From a virus, in the IMG/VR virus record IMGVR_UViG_3300017917_004266, positions 1 to 64,000 of that record: 64,000 bases of DNA; one strand, given 5' to 3'. The notes beneath the pieces were generated by a model, which saw only the letters and a list, made by a program, of their open reading frames with translations, was not told the origin of the DNA and searched no databases. Positions 35,633-46,000 of the stretch are shown piece after piece (within the stretch, counting starts at the first letter, position 1; each line of letters begins with the position of its first letter). The position numbers and the translations under genes are program-made.

Positions 35633-38392
35633 ATGGAATTACCAATATATTTTAATCAAAGGTTTTCTAGGGGCGCAGGGACAAGTGAACAATTTGGTTA
35701 TAGCACATCAATAAATGATGCTGGAAATATTATATCAGTTGGAACATATGGAGGTTCTGGAGTTTACGTATATAAAAGTGGACAAAATGGATCTTGGTAT
35801 TTAGTAGATAAACTTACTGGTCAAAAAAGTTCAGATTTAGAAATAGGAAAATTTGGATATGATTTAAAATTAAATGGTTTAGGAAATATTCTTGCTGTTA
35901 GTGCTCCTTTTCGTGATGGTGAAGATTTTTCACCTTATAATGGTAGAGTATTTATTTATACTGGTATAAATAATAGTTGGATTTTAAATGATCAATTAAA
36001 TGGTATTCCTGGATTTGCTCAATATTTTGGTCACAGTTTAGATGTAAATTATTTAGGAGATACAATTGCAGTTAGTTCGCGCGGACAAGGAGTATCTGGA
36101 CAAGTATATATTTATACAAATTATGAAGATAATTGGCAATTAAGTCGTATTTTAACTGGTAAAAGTAATTCATTTAGTTATCCAAATAGCGTATCTTTAA
36201 ATAAGTCTGGAAATTTAATTGCTTTTGGTTCAGCATACGAAAATCAAAATTCTGGAAAAGTTTATATATTAGATTGGAAAATACCATATCAAATTAATTT
36301 AAATAATTTTGAATTAACTGATAATTCAGAAGATATAAATGGAATATATACATATCAAAGTATTGTGCCCTTTTCATATGCGGCTACATCTGGATATAAA
36401 CATAATTCTTTGGATAGTTGGATTTATTTTTCTCCAACTAATAATAGATGGGAATTAGAAGCTAATGATTCTCCTGAATTTTATAATGATAGTTCAGATA
36501 TAAATATTTTACCTTTTACTGGATGGAAAATTGGACTTGCACAAGGGGCACCAGATGAATTAACTACTGGAATTATAAATTATATACCAAAACAAATTAC
36601 TGGAGGTAATACTGCAAGATTATTTGGTATAAACTTAGATCTCAATAATGATGGAGATAAAATCTTAATTGGATCTTGGTATTCTGATCTAGGTTCTGGA
36701 GCAGCATATTTATTTACAGGAAATAATTCAAATTGGATACTTTCTAAAAAATTTACAGGAGATAATAATGATAATAATTTATATTCAGATCAAAGATTTG
36801 GATATAAAGTAGATTTGAATGGAGATGGAAATATAGCTTTAATTAGCGAAAGTAAAGATTTTAATGGAAATGGTCCTTCTGCTGGAGCAGTATATGTTTT
36901 TAGTAATAATGGTACTTGGGGACTTAATAAAAAAATAACTGGAGATTATGATATTGATTTTGGTGATAATTTTGGTTTTAGTTTTGCATTAAATGATTCT
37001 GGAAATATTGCAATTATAGGATCAATTGGTGATGGAAATAATTATAAAGGTGCAGCATATTTATATTCAAATGCAAATATTCAATATTCTAATTTTGCTG
37101 GCGAAACAGAAGTAATTTATAATGCAACACCAATAGAATTAAAATGCGATATAATAACAGGAAATTTTTCAATAAATCTAGATGGTCAAGATAATTTTAC
37201 TCCACTTTATAATACAAAACATAAATTTATTATTTATAAAAGTGGTATCAATTATACGACTGGATATTTACCTATATATGAGAGTGAATATTCAAATTAC
37301 AATAATCAAAATATAATTAAATATTCGGGAAGCTTTGACAAAGGTAATTATCAAATTAAAATAAAAAGCATTTATAATGATACAAATATTTCATTTCCTA
37401 ATTTATGTAATAATGGTATACAGGTTGCAAATATTATAGATGTAAGTTATAGTAATAAATCTGGATTAGCTTTATTTAAAAATTGTTCTTCTACTTTATA
37501 TAAAGATTTCTTAAACAATAATTCTAATTTAAATGAAGTTGCGAACATATATATAACTGACCGTTTAGATATAACTGGTTTTGATTTTATTAATGATTAT
37601 AAAACTTATGTTGATTATATAAAAACTTTGGAACCCGTAGAAAAAGAAAAAGAGGGTATTTCATTAAATAGTGGAATTGATCATGCGGTATCTAGGCTTA
37701 ATTGGAAAAATAAAATAAAAATAATAAATATAGTAACAAATAATATTCCATACATTGAATCTGATGCAGATGATTGCGAAGTAGCATTGAATAATGATTA
37801 TTTCACAAACCCAATAGAAATAAAATATTCTGATCTTTTAAATAAAATGATAAGTTATTCAAATACTCAAAATATTTCATTTAATTTTATATATTTAGAT
37901 AAAGAATTAAATCTTAATTTAGATAAGAAAAATTGTTTATATGATGAAAAAGATATAAAAATTTTATATGAAAAAGCTGCTCAATTAGGAAAAGGTTCAT
38001 TTGGAAATAATAATTTATCTCAAGTTATAAATTCACAATTAAATTTATCAAATAATTTAAAAAGAATGAGATTTTGCGAAAGTTCATCTAGTTCTAGTTC
38101 TAGTGCCATAGATCAAATATTTTTAGAATATACATATGGAATAAATTCTCCGCAAGTTATGCCATTAAATGCTTATGGAGGTAAATATACTGGTTTAAAA
38201 AACGATATAATAATAAGTGGGGCAACTGCTCCTATTTTAGTAGATATAGTATATAGAAAAATTTCTGGTGAGAATATTGGTATATATGATGGAGTTTATA
38301 CAAATTTAACTGGTAATTGGCAGATAGAGTATTTTGTTTCTGATGCAGATCAAAAATTTGCTACAAAAGATAGAAAGGTTTATATTATATAA
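35633..38392 (+). CDS. FG-GAP beta-propeller adhesin with VWA-like domain
   Basis: 919 residues. Seven FG-GAP-type blades can be counted (QFGYSTSINDAGNIISVG at 20-37; KFGYDLKLNGLGNILAVS at 73-90; further blades near 131, 183, 329, 388 and 446), as in integrin alpha-subunit propellers. A ~110-residue module (about 216-325) is inserted between blades 4 and 5. Residues ~600-800 have a Rossmann-like pattern (IIDVSYSNKSG; KIKIINIVTNN; FNFIYLD) suggesting a von Willebrand A-type fold. A poly-Ser linker (817-824) precedes the C-terminal domain. Likely a surface-binding tail protein. Confidence 0.7.
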   Translation: MELPIYFNQRFSRGAGTSEQFGYSTSINDAGNIISVGTYGGSGVYVYKSGQNGSWYLVDKLTGQKSSDLEIGKFGYDLKLNGLGNILAVSAPFRDGEDFSPYNGRVFIYTGINNSWILNDQLNGIPGFAQYFGHSLDVNYLGDTIAVSSRGQGVSGQVYIYTNYEDNWQLSRILTGKSNSFSYPNSVSLNKSGNLIAFGSAYENQNSGKVYILDWKIPYQINLNNFELTDNSEDINGIYTYQSIVPFSYAATSGYKHNSLDSWIYFSPTNNRWELEANDSPEFYNDSSDINILPFTGWKIGLAQGAPDELTTGIINYIPKQITGGNTARLFGINLDLNNDGDKILIGSWYSDLGSGAAYLFTGNNSNWILSKKFTGDNNDNNLYSDQRFGYKVDLNGDGNIALISESKDFNGNGPSAGAVYVFSNNGTWGLNKKITGDYDIDFGDNFGFSFALNDSGNIAIIGSIGDGNNYKGAAYLYSNANIQYSNFAGETEVIYNATPIELKCDIITGNFSINLDGQDNFTPLYNTKHKFIIYKSGINYTTGYLPIYESEYSNYNNQNIIKYSGSFDKGNYQIKIKSIYNDTNISFPNLCNNGIQVANIIDVSYSNKSGLALFKNCSSTLYKDFLNNNSNLNEVANIYITDRLDITGFDFINDYKTYVDYIKTLEPVEKEKEGISLNSGIDHAVSRLNWKNKIKIINIVTNNIPYIESDADDCEVALNNDYFTNPIEIKYSDLLNKMISYSNTQNISFNFIYLDKELNLNLDKKNCLYDEKDIKILYEKAAQLGKGSFGNNNLSQVINSQLNLSNNLKRMRFCESSSSSSSSAIDQIFLEYTYGINSPQVMPLNAYGGKYTGLKNDIIISGATAPILVDIVYRKISGENIGIYDGVYTNLTGNWQIEYFVSDADQKFATKDRKVYII

Positions 38393-38394
38393 TT

Positions 38395-39903
38395 ATGAAA
38401 ATAAATACAATTCCATTTCCACGAGAAGAGATGTTCGGCGGTAATAATTTCGGTCAAGGAATTGCTATCAACAGTGGAGATTTGTGTTTAGTTGGAGCTC
38501 CTGGATATTATGATGGTGGTGGAGTTTTTATTTATCGTAAATACGATTCAGAATGGGGATGGAATAAAATTCAAGATATATATTCTGATAACCCAAATTA
38601 TGGTGATTTTTTTGGATATTCTGTTTCTATAAATGATAAAGGAGATGTCATAGCAATTGGTGCCCCAAATGCATCTTTAGGAGATGGCGAAGTTCATATC
38701 TATACTGGAAATAAATCTAAATGGAATAATGTTTGTAAAATAAGCGGTAATCTTTCTGGCAATGAGCATTTTGGTTTTGATTTAAAATTAAATTTAAGTG
38801 GAAATAGATTAATAGTTGGTACAATATCATCATCAAATACTGGCAAAGCTTATTTATATTCTGGTAGCGGAAATAATTGGAATTTAATAACTGGTTTTTA
38901 CGAAGTAGATGGTTATAATAATTCTGCAACCGCATATGGCAATAAAGTCTCAATTAGTAATAATGCAGTTGTTATTGGTTCAAAACTTAACTCTAATAAA
39001 GGCGCTGTATTTATTTATACAGGAAATAATAATATTTGGAAAAAACATCAAATAATTTCTGGTTTAAATTCTGATTCTTTTTTTGGTGATAATTTATATA
39101 TTAATAATACTGGAAGTTGTATATTAATTAGTGCTCCAAATGATATATCTAATTCTGGCGTAGTATATTTGTATGAAAAAATAGGAAATTATTGGCAGAA
39201 TACATATTCTATAACAGGCGAATGGAAAGATACTGGTGAATTACCTCATCTTGGCCGATCTTTATATATAAATGAAAGCGGTAATTTTATATTTACTTCC
39301 GATGATACAAATTATGGTACAATTTATAATTATAAAAAAGACACAAATTGGTATAAAAATTTAGTTATTAAAAATCAAAAAACATTTAATGGAGATAAAT
39401 TTGGGGGAAATTTTACTGTTACTAAAGATTCTAGCAAACTTTTGATAGGTGTTCCTAATTTTATATATACTCAAGGTCAAGCTTATATATATTCCGAGCC
39501 TTGGAGCAATTTTAAAGAATATTATGGAGTAAATCAAATTGAAACAGAATCTAATTGTATTTGTAATCAATTATTAAATTGTGGCAATTGTTGTGGTGTT
39601 ACTCCTTCATTTACTATAAATACAGGATATTTTAATAATTTAAATCAATTTGCAATAAATATAAATATTTTAATAAAAAATAATAATTGTAATTCAATTC
39701 TAGACACATATAATTTATATTCTAATGGTAATAAAATATATACAGATATATATCAAACTGGACCTTTTCAACAATATAATAAAATATTAGATTTAAAAAA
39801 TATTAGTTTTCTCAACAATAATTTAATAAATTTAGAATTAAAAGTTTATAATTTAGGTAATATTTATCTATACGAAACTGGTATTAATATTAACAATTAT
39901 TAA
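38395..39903 (+). CDS. FG-GAP seven-bladed propeller adhesin
   Basis: 502 residues. Seven consecutive blades are readable (NFGQGIAINSGDLCLVGAP; FFGYSVSINDKGDVIAIGAP; HFGFDLKLNLSGNRLIVG; and so on to KFGGNFTVTKDSSKLLIGVP), filling residues ~15-375. A Cys-rich hinge (CICNQLLNCGNCCG, about 384-397) leads to a C-terminal beta domain. It is paralogous to the propeller of the preceding gene, which ends 2 bases upstream, indicating tandem duplication. Confidence 0.72.
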   Translation: MKINTIPFPREEMFGGNNFGQGIAINSGDLCLVGAPGYYDGGGVFIYRKYDSEWGWNKIQDIYSDNPNYGDFFGYSVSINDKGDVIAIGAPNASLGDGEVHIYTGNKSKWNNVCKISGNLSGNEHFGFDLKLNLSGNRLIVGTISSSNTGKAYLYSGSGNNWNLITGFYEVDGYNNSATAYGNKVSISNNAVVIGSKLNSNKGAVFIYTGNNNIWKKHQIISGLNSDSFFGDNLYINNTGSCILISAPNDISNSGVVYLYEKIGNYWQNTYSITGEWKDTGELPHLGRSLYINESGNFIFTSDDTNYGTIYNYKKDTNWYKNLVIKNQKTFNGDKFGGNFTVTKDSSKLLIGVPNFIYTQGQAYIYSEPWSNFKEYYGVNQIETESNCICNQLLNCGNCCGVTPSFTINTGYFNNLNQFAININILIKNNNCNSILDTYNLYSNGNKIYTDIYQTGPFQQYNKILDLKNISFLNNNLINLELKVYNLGNIYLYETGININNY

Positions 39904-39907
39904 TAAT

Positions 39908-39936
39908 TTAGACTTTTTTCATATATATGATATAAT
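39908..39936 (+). promoter_or_regulatory. Possible sigma70-like promoter for a leaderless gene
   Basis: TTAGAC at 39908-39913 (17-nt spacer) or TAGACT at 39909-39914 (16-nt spacer) before a perfect TATAAT at 39931-39936. The ATG at 39944 is 7 bases after the -10, so the transcript should begin at or next to the ATG. Confidence 0.5.
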
Positions 39937-39943
39937 TTAATAT

Positions 39944-40378
39944 ATGGAAAATAATACAATCTTTCATCAATATTTTACACAAGTAGTATTTTGGCTTATA
40001 ACAAATGATATAATATTTACAAAAGCTTTCAAAGAGTTCGCTCCACAAGTAGCAGACAAAATAGAAACTTTTTCTAAAAACCCAAATTGTTCTTGTCGTG
40101 GAGCAATAGGAGATTATATTAATTCAAGTGAAAGTAATTATAGCAATACAAAAAGATTTGTATTAGATTTTCTTCAAAAAAATCCTCAAGTTAAAATAGA
40201 TTTAGAAAAAATAGAAAAAGATAATAAAACTGTTGATGCAAGAGGCCAAGTTTTTAGAATAGCTAAAAATGACAAAGCATTTCAAGATTTTTATAGATAT
40301 ATGATTGAAAATAGATTTCAATATCGCCATTTTTCTATTGTACCAGATGGCGAAAGTTGGGTTATATTTTTCCTTTAA
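39944..40378 (+). CDS. Hypothetical protein, probably leaderless
   Basis: 144 residues, mixed alpha/beta, not Asn/Gly-rich like its adhesin neighbours. It contains NPNCSCRGAIGDYINSS (about 46-62) with two Cys and a basic middle. No family recognised. No Shine-Dalgarno; the ATG is 7 bases after TATAAT. It may be a non-structural insertion in the tail operon, or a chaperone for the neighbouring adhesins. Confidence 0.55.
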   Translation: MENNTIFHQYFTQVVFWLITNDIIFTKAFKEFAPQVADKIETFSKNPNCSCRGAIGDYINSSESNYSNTKRFVLDFLQKNPQVKIDLEKIEKDNKTVDARGQVFRIAKNDKAFQDFYRYMIENRFQYRHFSIVPDGESWVIFFL

Positions 40379-40392
40379 AACTAATATTAATT

Positions 40393-40402
40393 TAGTGTAA
40401 AT
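40393..40402 (+). promoter_or_regulatory. TAGTGTAATA-type box, copy 8
   Basis: TAGTGTAAAT, 45 bases before the ATG at 40448, with a hairpin and a purine-rich ribosome-binding run in between. Confidence 0.5.
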
Positions 40403-40406
40403 TATA

Positions 40407-40427
40407 CTGGAATTTATATAATTCCAG
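40407..40427 (+). repeat. 5' UTR hairpin
   Basis: CTGGAATT (40407-40414) / AATTCCAG (40420-40427): perfect 8-bp stem with a 5-nt loop between the box at 40393 and the Shine-Dalgarno (AAGGAAAAAGG). There is no T-tract, so it is more likely an mRNA-stabilising leader hairpin than a terminator. Confidence 0.6.
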
Positions 40428-40447
40428 AAAAAGGAAAAAGGTGAATT

Positions 40448-41659
40448 ATGTCTACAGGTTATTTTGAGTTTAATGAAACTTATTGTCATGATTTACCAAC
40501 CTTAATTACTGGAATAACATATCAAATACCAACTGGTAAAGATGACAAAATCCTGATTGATATTAATAGTATTATTAGTGGATTTTATCGTAAGCTAGAT
40601 AGTACAAGAAATCCAAATATAATAAATATTTCAAATTTACCTAATAATACTTATTATAATGCTCAAACAAAATATTTCCAAGGATATTTACAAGATGATG
40701 GAGTTTATAGCTTGCATGTACATTTACTTGAATCTGGCGTTCTTTGCGATAAAGTAATCAAATTAAATTGTTATAATCCTAATAAAAAATACATATATAA
40801 AGTAAACTATCCTAGCAATATAGGATTTATTAAATATAACCCTTTAGAAAGACTTGGAATAATTAATTTTCATGACTCAGATGCTAGAAAATATTTTTCT
40901 AAAACAAAAATATCTAATGTGGAAATTCAAGATAAAATAAGTGATTTTATTGGAGGACTAAAGAGTTTAAATATTTGGGATAAACTTGAAAATATTTGGA
41001 TATTTAGATCAGAATATAATCTTGCTAGTGGAGCCAGTGGTTTTATTGATTTAAAAAATCCTAATTTTAGTGGATATATTTCTTCACCAACTTATCAAGT
41101 AAATCATACATCAAGTGGTTATAAATTTGTTAATAATAATTCAAAATTTAATCTTTCTAGTAATATTAAATTTACTGGAGCAAATATAAGTATGTTTAGC
41201 GTTCTTGAAAGCAATAAAACTGCCGTACCTCATTTACCATATAGTACTTTATTAGCCCCAGAAAGTTATCAACAGAGTGGATTTAGATTTGGAATATTTA
41301 ATACTTTAAATTATAGGAAATGGTTTACTTTATGGAATAGTGAGAGCATTCCGTCTAATGGTTTTGAAGTTAAAACAAATGCAGCAGGTCAAAGTTCAGA
41401 ATATTCTTTCTTATCTGCTGGTATACAGAATAGCGGTACAGGATTTATACAAATTAATAGTGAATCACCAGATACATCAGCTAAATCATACAAAGAATAT
41501 GGCTATGGAATTAATACATTTCCATATGTCGCTGGTGGTACAAATGTAATACCAAATCGTATAGTATTTTTTGCTATTTCAAAACAAAATATCCTTAATA
41601 ATCATTCTGGATTGATGAATTTAGTAAAAAACACAATTTGTGCTGATCTTAATTTATAG
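40448..41659 (+). CDS. Tail structural/adhesin protein
   Basis: 403 residues. The N-terminal ~110 residues are beta-rich (ITYQIPTGKDDKILIDINS). The C-terminal half (about 170-400) has a LamG-like or capsid-associated lectin pattern (ENIWIFRSEYNLASGASGFIDLKNP; RKWFTLWNSES), with strands typical of carbohydrate-binding jelly rolls. Strong Shine-Dalgarno. Its stop TAG is part of the next TAGTGTAATT box. Confidence 0.5.
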   Translation: MSTGYFEFNETYCHDLPTLITGITYQIPTGKDDKILIDINSIISGFYRKLDSTRNPNIINISNLPNNTYYNAQTKYFQGYLQDDGVYSLHVHLLESGVLCDKVIKLNCYNPNKKYIYKVNYPSNIGFIKYNPLERLGIINFHDSDARKYFSKTKISNVEIQDKISDFIGGLKSLNIWDKLENIWIFRSEYNLASGASGFIDLKNPNFSGYISSPTYQVNHTSSGYKFVNNNSKFNLSSNIKFTGANISMFSVLESNKTAVPHLPYSTLLAPESYQQSGFRFGIFNTLNYRKWFTLWNSESIPSNGFEVKTNAAGQSSEYSFLSAGIQNSGTGFIQINSESPDTSAKSYKEYGYGINTFPYVAGGTNVIPNRIVFFAISKQNILNNHSGLMNLVKNTICADLNL

Positions 41660-41666
41660 TGTAATT
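41657..41666 (+). promoter_or_regulatory. TAGTGTAATA-type box, copy 9
   Basis: TAGTGTAATT overlapping the upstream TAG stop, 20 bases before the ATG at 41687, which has AGGAATAAGGAAAA as ribosome-binding region. Confidence 0.5.
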
Positions 41667-41686
41667 TATCAATAGGAATAAGGAAA

Positions 41687-43063
41687 ATGGCAGATAAAAG
41701 TTATAATGTAAGTGTTGGGTATAAAAATATATCTAATATATATAATGATCTTGGATCTAGTTTGACTGGATTAAAAACAGTTAATGGAAATTCTACATTT
41801 TATTTATTTAAATCATCACCAATTAATAAAATTGGTTATGTATTTGATCCAAATCAATTTCCAGCTTTTAGTTATGAATCAATAACCATATTTTATCAAG
41901 GTACAACTGGAGGAAATTCTAGTGGAATTATGATGGATAATAATACATGGATAAAAGATGATTTCTCAACAAATGTAGATAATTATCCAATACCAGAAAA
42001 TTCTCTTATATATCCTCAAATAGGTAATCCATCTACAATTAAAGTTGGAGATGGAGTAATAATAAAAGATCATCATTGTTACTATTTAAATGAAATAGAA
42101 GCATCTGGTCTTTATTTTGAAAAAGGAAAAACATATCAATTTGTTCAAACAGGAATTTCAAACAGCGGCAATCCATTAAATATCTATGTTGATGAATATG
42201 GTAACAAAAAATTAGAAAAATATGTATCAATTAGTGGTACAGCTGGAGTTGACAGATACGTTACTGTTTCTATACCAAAATCTTATAAAGAAACAAATAC
42301 TCTTTATTATGGAAATGAAAGTGGAGATTTTTTTGGCGCGCCAATTAAATTAATATCAACAGATTATTATTTAAAACATAATATAAAACTTTTATGTTTT
42401 GGAGCAGTACATGATGGCGTTAAATATTATCTCCCAGATAGTATCTTAGATCAGAAATTTTTATTTACACAATCTTCATTAAATTATACATTATTAAAAT
42501 CAGGAATTTATCCTATAGTTTCTAATCATGAAAATAATCAATATTCTACTTCTACATTATATAGAAGAAAAGACACGCTAGATATAAACTTAGTTAAGTC
42601 TACGGGATATAACGGTACTATAATGGATAGAGACTTTGTTATAAATTATTTTGGCAATAAATTAAAATATACAAGAAATCCAATTGAAGCTTATGATTGG
42701 CCAGATCTTGGATGGTTATATTTTTTATTGGAGTATTTTACATTTGGTTGTTCTGGTCAATTAGATGCTTTTGAAATTGATCCAAAAAAATACTATCAAT
42801 ATGGATATCAACTTTCTGGATGTGAACAATGTATTGAAAAAATTGTTTTAACTACTGGAGAGGGTAATATTTATAGCGGTAAAATAGATATTTATTATAA
42901 TCCATTAAAATTAATTAATAATAGTTTTAGTAATCAATTTTTAAATGTAACAAGCGGTGATATAAGAACAGAAGATTTTATCTCCTTTGATAATGTTCCA
43001 AATGTAAAATATACAAAAACTTTTTATCAAGATACTACTTATAGCATTCCAAGGAAAATATAA
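41687..43063 (+). CDS. Tail structural/adhesin protein
   Basis: 458 residues, beta-rich. NYPIPENSLIYPQIGNP (about 104-120) echoes the IPxNSIIxF motif of the 2431-3192 protein. Tyr/Asn-rich, two Cys in SGCEQCIEKI (about 380-389). No family recognised; placed in the adhesin block, 3 bases before the RCC1-propeller gene. Confidence 0.5.
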   Translation: MADKSYNVSVGYKNISNIYNDLGSSLTGLKTVNGNSTFYLFKSSPINKIGYVFDPNQFPAFSYESITIFYQGTTGGNSSGIMMDNNTWIKDDFSTNVDNYPIPENSLIYPQIGNPSTIKVGDGVIIKDHHCYYLNEIEASGLYFEKGKTYQFVQTGISNSGNPLNIYVDEYGNKKLEKYVSISGTAGVDRYVTVSIPKSYKETNTLYYGNESGDFFGAPIKLISTDYYLKHNIKLLCFGAVHDGVKYYLPDSILDQKFLFTQSSLNYTLLKSGIYPIVSNHENNQYSTSTLYRRKDTLDINLVKSTGYNGTIMDRDFVINYFGNKLKYTRNPIEAYDWPDLGWLYFLLEYFTFGCSGQLDAFEIDPKKYYQYGYQLSGCEQCIEKIVLTTGEGNIYSGKIDIYYNPLKLINNSFSNQFLNVTSGDIRTEDFISFDNVPNVKYTKTFYQDTTYSIPRKI

Positions 43064-43066
43064 TTT

Positions 43067-46000
43067 ATGTCTTCTTCTTTTATTAATTTGAAAGTAACTG
43101 GATGGGGATGGGAAGGATACAATATAGCAACAGGAGGGAATTTATTAACTGGAGTAATTGATATTAGCGCAGGTTATTACCATAATTTAGCTATTTTAAG
43201 TGGTGGAATAGTAACTGGTTGGGGACAAAGTCAAGGAGGAGAACTTGACTGTGTAGGTTTAACTGGAGTTAGTGGAATTAGCGCTGGTCTAGGATATAGT
43301 TTAATACTTTTTAATAATAAAACAATAACTGGATGTGGTAGAAATTCTTATGGAATAGCCACTGGAGGATCTGAATTAACTGGAGTTAAAAAAGTAATTG
43401 CAGGAAAATATAATAGTTTAGCACTTTTAGAAAATGGAATAGCAACAGGATGGGGATCTTTAACATGGGGAATTACAACTGGAGGAAATGACTTAACTGG
43501 AATTAAAGATTTATACTTAAGCAAACCAGCGCCAAATACTGGACAACATTGGGTTATAGCATTATTAAATGATAATACAATAACTGGTTGGGGATTCAAT
43601 GATGGCCATCAAAATATATATGGTGGAAATAACCTAACAGGAATAACTAACATAGCAATAGGATATGCTCATACAATTGCTCTTTTAGAAAATGGTACAA
43701 TAACTGGTTGGGGATATGATTCTGGTGGAGGAGAGTCTATTGGCAATAGATCTAATATTAAGCAAATAGAAGCTGGATATCAAAGTAATTTAGCTCTTTT
43801 AAATGATGGAACAGTTACTGGATGGGGAAATTCTGGATCAAATTATATAGATTGGAATGTAACTTCAGAATTAATTAATGTTCAAAAAATTAGTTATGGT
43901 TACATACATGGTTTAGCATTATTACCACTATCTTCATCTTCATCTTCATCTTCATCTTCATCTTCATTTAATTTAAATAATATTTTTGAATCTAATACTG
44001 GATTATTTTTATTTGATAATATTCAAATCCAAAATAAAAAGATAAGACCATCTTTTGATACTGGAGTTTATAATTATAAAACTGGACAAATTAATATAAA
44101 TAAATATATACAAAAATATATTAATCTTCCAGTATCTGGACTAAATTATAATAAACTTGCTGGATATAGGGTTTTAAATGATATATCTTTTATACCATTA
44201 AAAAATTATGTTGGTCATATTTATACTGGTTTATATTCTGGAAAAGAACCAGCAGAATATGAGACTGGTTTATATGGAATTCCAAAAGTAACAACAAATA
44301 TAATATATGACAAAATAAATAGAATTGATTACCAAGCGTCAAAATATAAATATAATGTAAATGATAAATATAATCAACAGTTTTTACCAAAAACAGGCGA
44401 ACCACATATTTTACTATTAGACTTAAATCTTTATGGATTTGAAGAAGATAAAATAGAAGATTGTGATATTGAAATGAACGCCGTAATTTTAAAAACAGGT
44501 TTCTTCAAAGATATACCTAAAAATCCTAGTATTTTAAACTTAAATATTATAGATAATATAAAACCAGTAGGTATTGTAGATCATATATATCAATATATGG
44601 CTCAAAAAAGAGTATTACAAAATTTTGAAACAAATAATTTTATTAATTACGATAGTTCTTATTATAGTAATCAATCTTTAGAATTAAACAATGAATATAA
44701 ATATATAAAGAATGAAATTACAATAAACCCACCAATACTTTCTACTCAAAAAAATATTGGATTACCATGTTTATTTCAATATAAACCCATAAATAATAAT
44801 ATAAAATATAATATTGGAAAATATAAATTTTTAGTTTATGATAAATCAAATAATTATCTACAAAGTGGCAATTATATAACTGGAACACAAACTGGATTTC
44901 TATACTTTTTAAGTCCAGGAACTTATATTACAATTATTTCTGGTAATGAAAGTGATTTTGTTTATTCAAATAATTCTCTAAATGAAAAGAATGAAAATAT
45001 TAATTTACTTTCCATGGATGTAAATTTTGTAACTGGAGAAAAATTAAAAGAAATCTATATTGAAAATCAAGATAAAATTTGGGCAAGTTACTTTCTTGGG
45101 TCAACAGAACTTATATCTGGTTCTGGATTTAATAGTTTAAATAGCGATTCTCCTGTAGCTTTTGCAATTGATTTTGAAAGAAATTTAAGCGGACAAGTAA
45201 ATAGTCCATTTTTATTCTATAGAGAAATAACTGGTAATTATACAAATCTTTGCGCACCAAAAATTATCGTAATAACACCAAAAGCTCAAGCTTGTACTAC
45301 TGCATTTTGTACAATTTGCCAAGATGCTGCTCAAAAATATAAAAAAGGAGAAACTTATATTGATGTTCCAAAAAAATATTTACCTTTAACTATTTATGGT
45401 CAATATTTAAATTTTTATGAATCTCTAAGTGATTCTATCTATAGAGTTGCAATAGATGAAAATTTAACAAATTTATGTTGTTATTGTAAAGAAGTTGGAT
45501 GTAGAGATTTATCTACTAAAATTAATATAAATTTAAATCTTCCTAAAGATGCAGTAAGTGGTGACGCAATATATTCTGGAGTATTTTTCTTAGATGATTC
45601 AAATCCATTGACTGTCCAAACAAAATATAATTACTATTATTATTCTGGACAAATTGCATTTAATAGTTTTTATGAAGGAGATAAAATAATATTTAAACAA
45701 TATCCTTTTGATTTTGATAGGGTATATAATACGTTATACGGAGAAAGACCTTATATTCCAGAATATAAAACAGAATTCATATATTCTAATACAAGTGTAG
45801 GAAATAATTATTTTAGTGGTAAAACAGATTTAATTAATAAAATAAATCTAAAATTCGCATCATCAGGTTTATATTCTTGGAAACCATTAAAATATAATAA
45901 AACTCCACAATTTGAATATGGACCATTATTAACTGGAATAGACGCTGGAATTGATATAAGTGGAAATGATATTATTAATATAATTTCATTAAGAAGTGGT

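Noticed and set aside
43931-43966. CRISPR-like or regulatory direct repeat
   Set aside because: Hexamer repeats without spacers, inside a coding frame, encoding a Ser linker.
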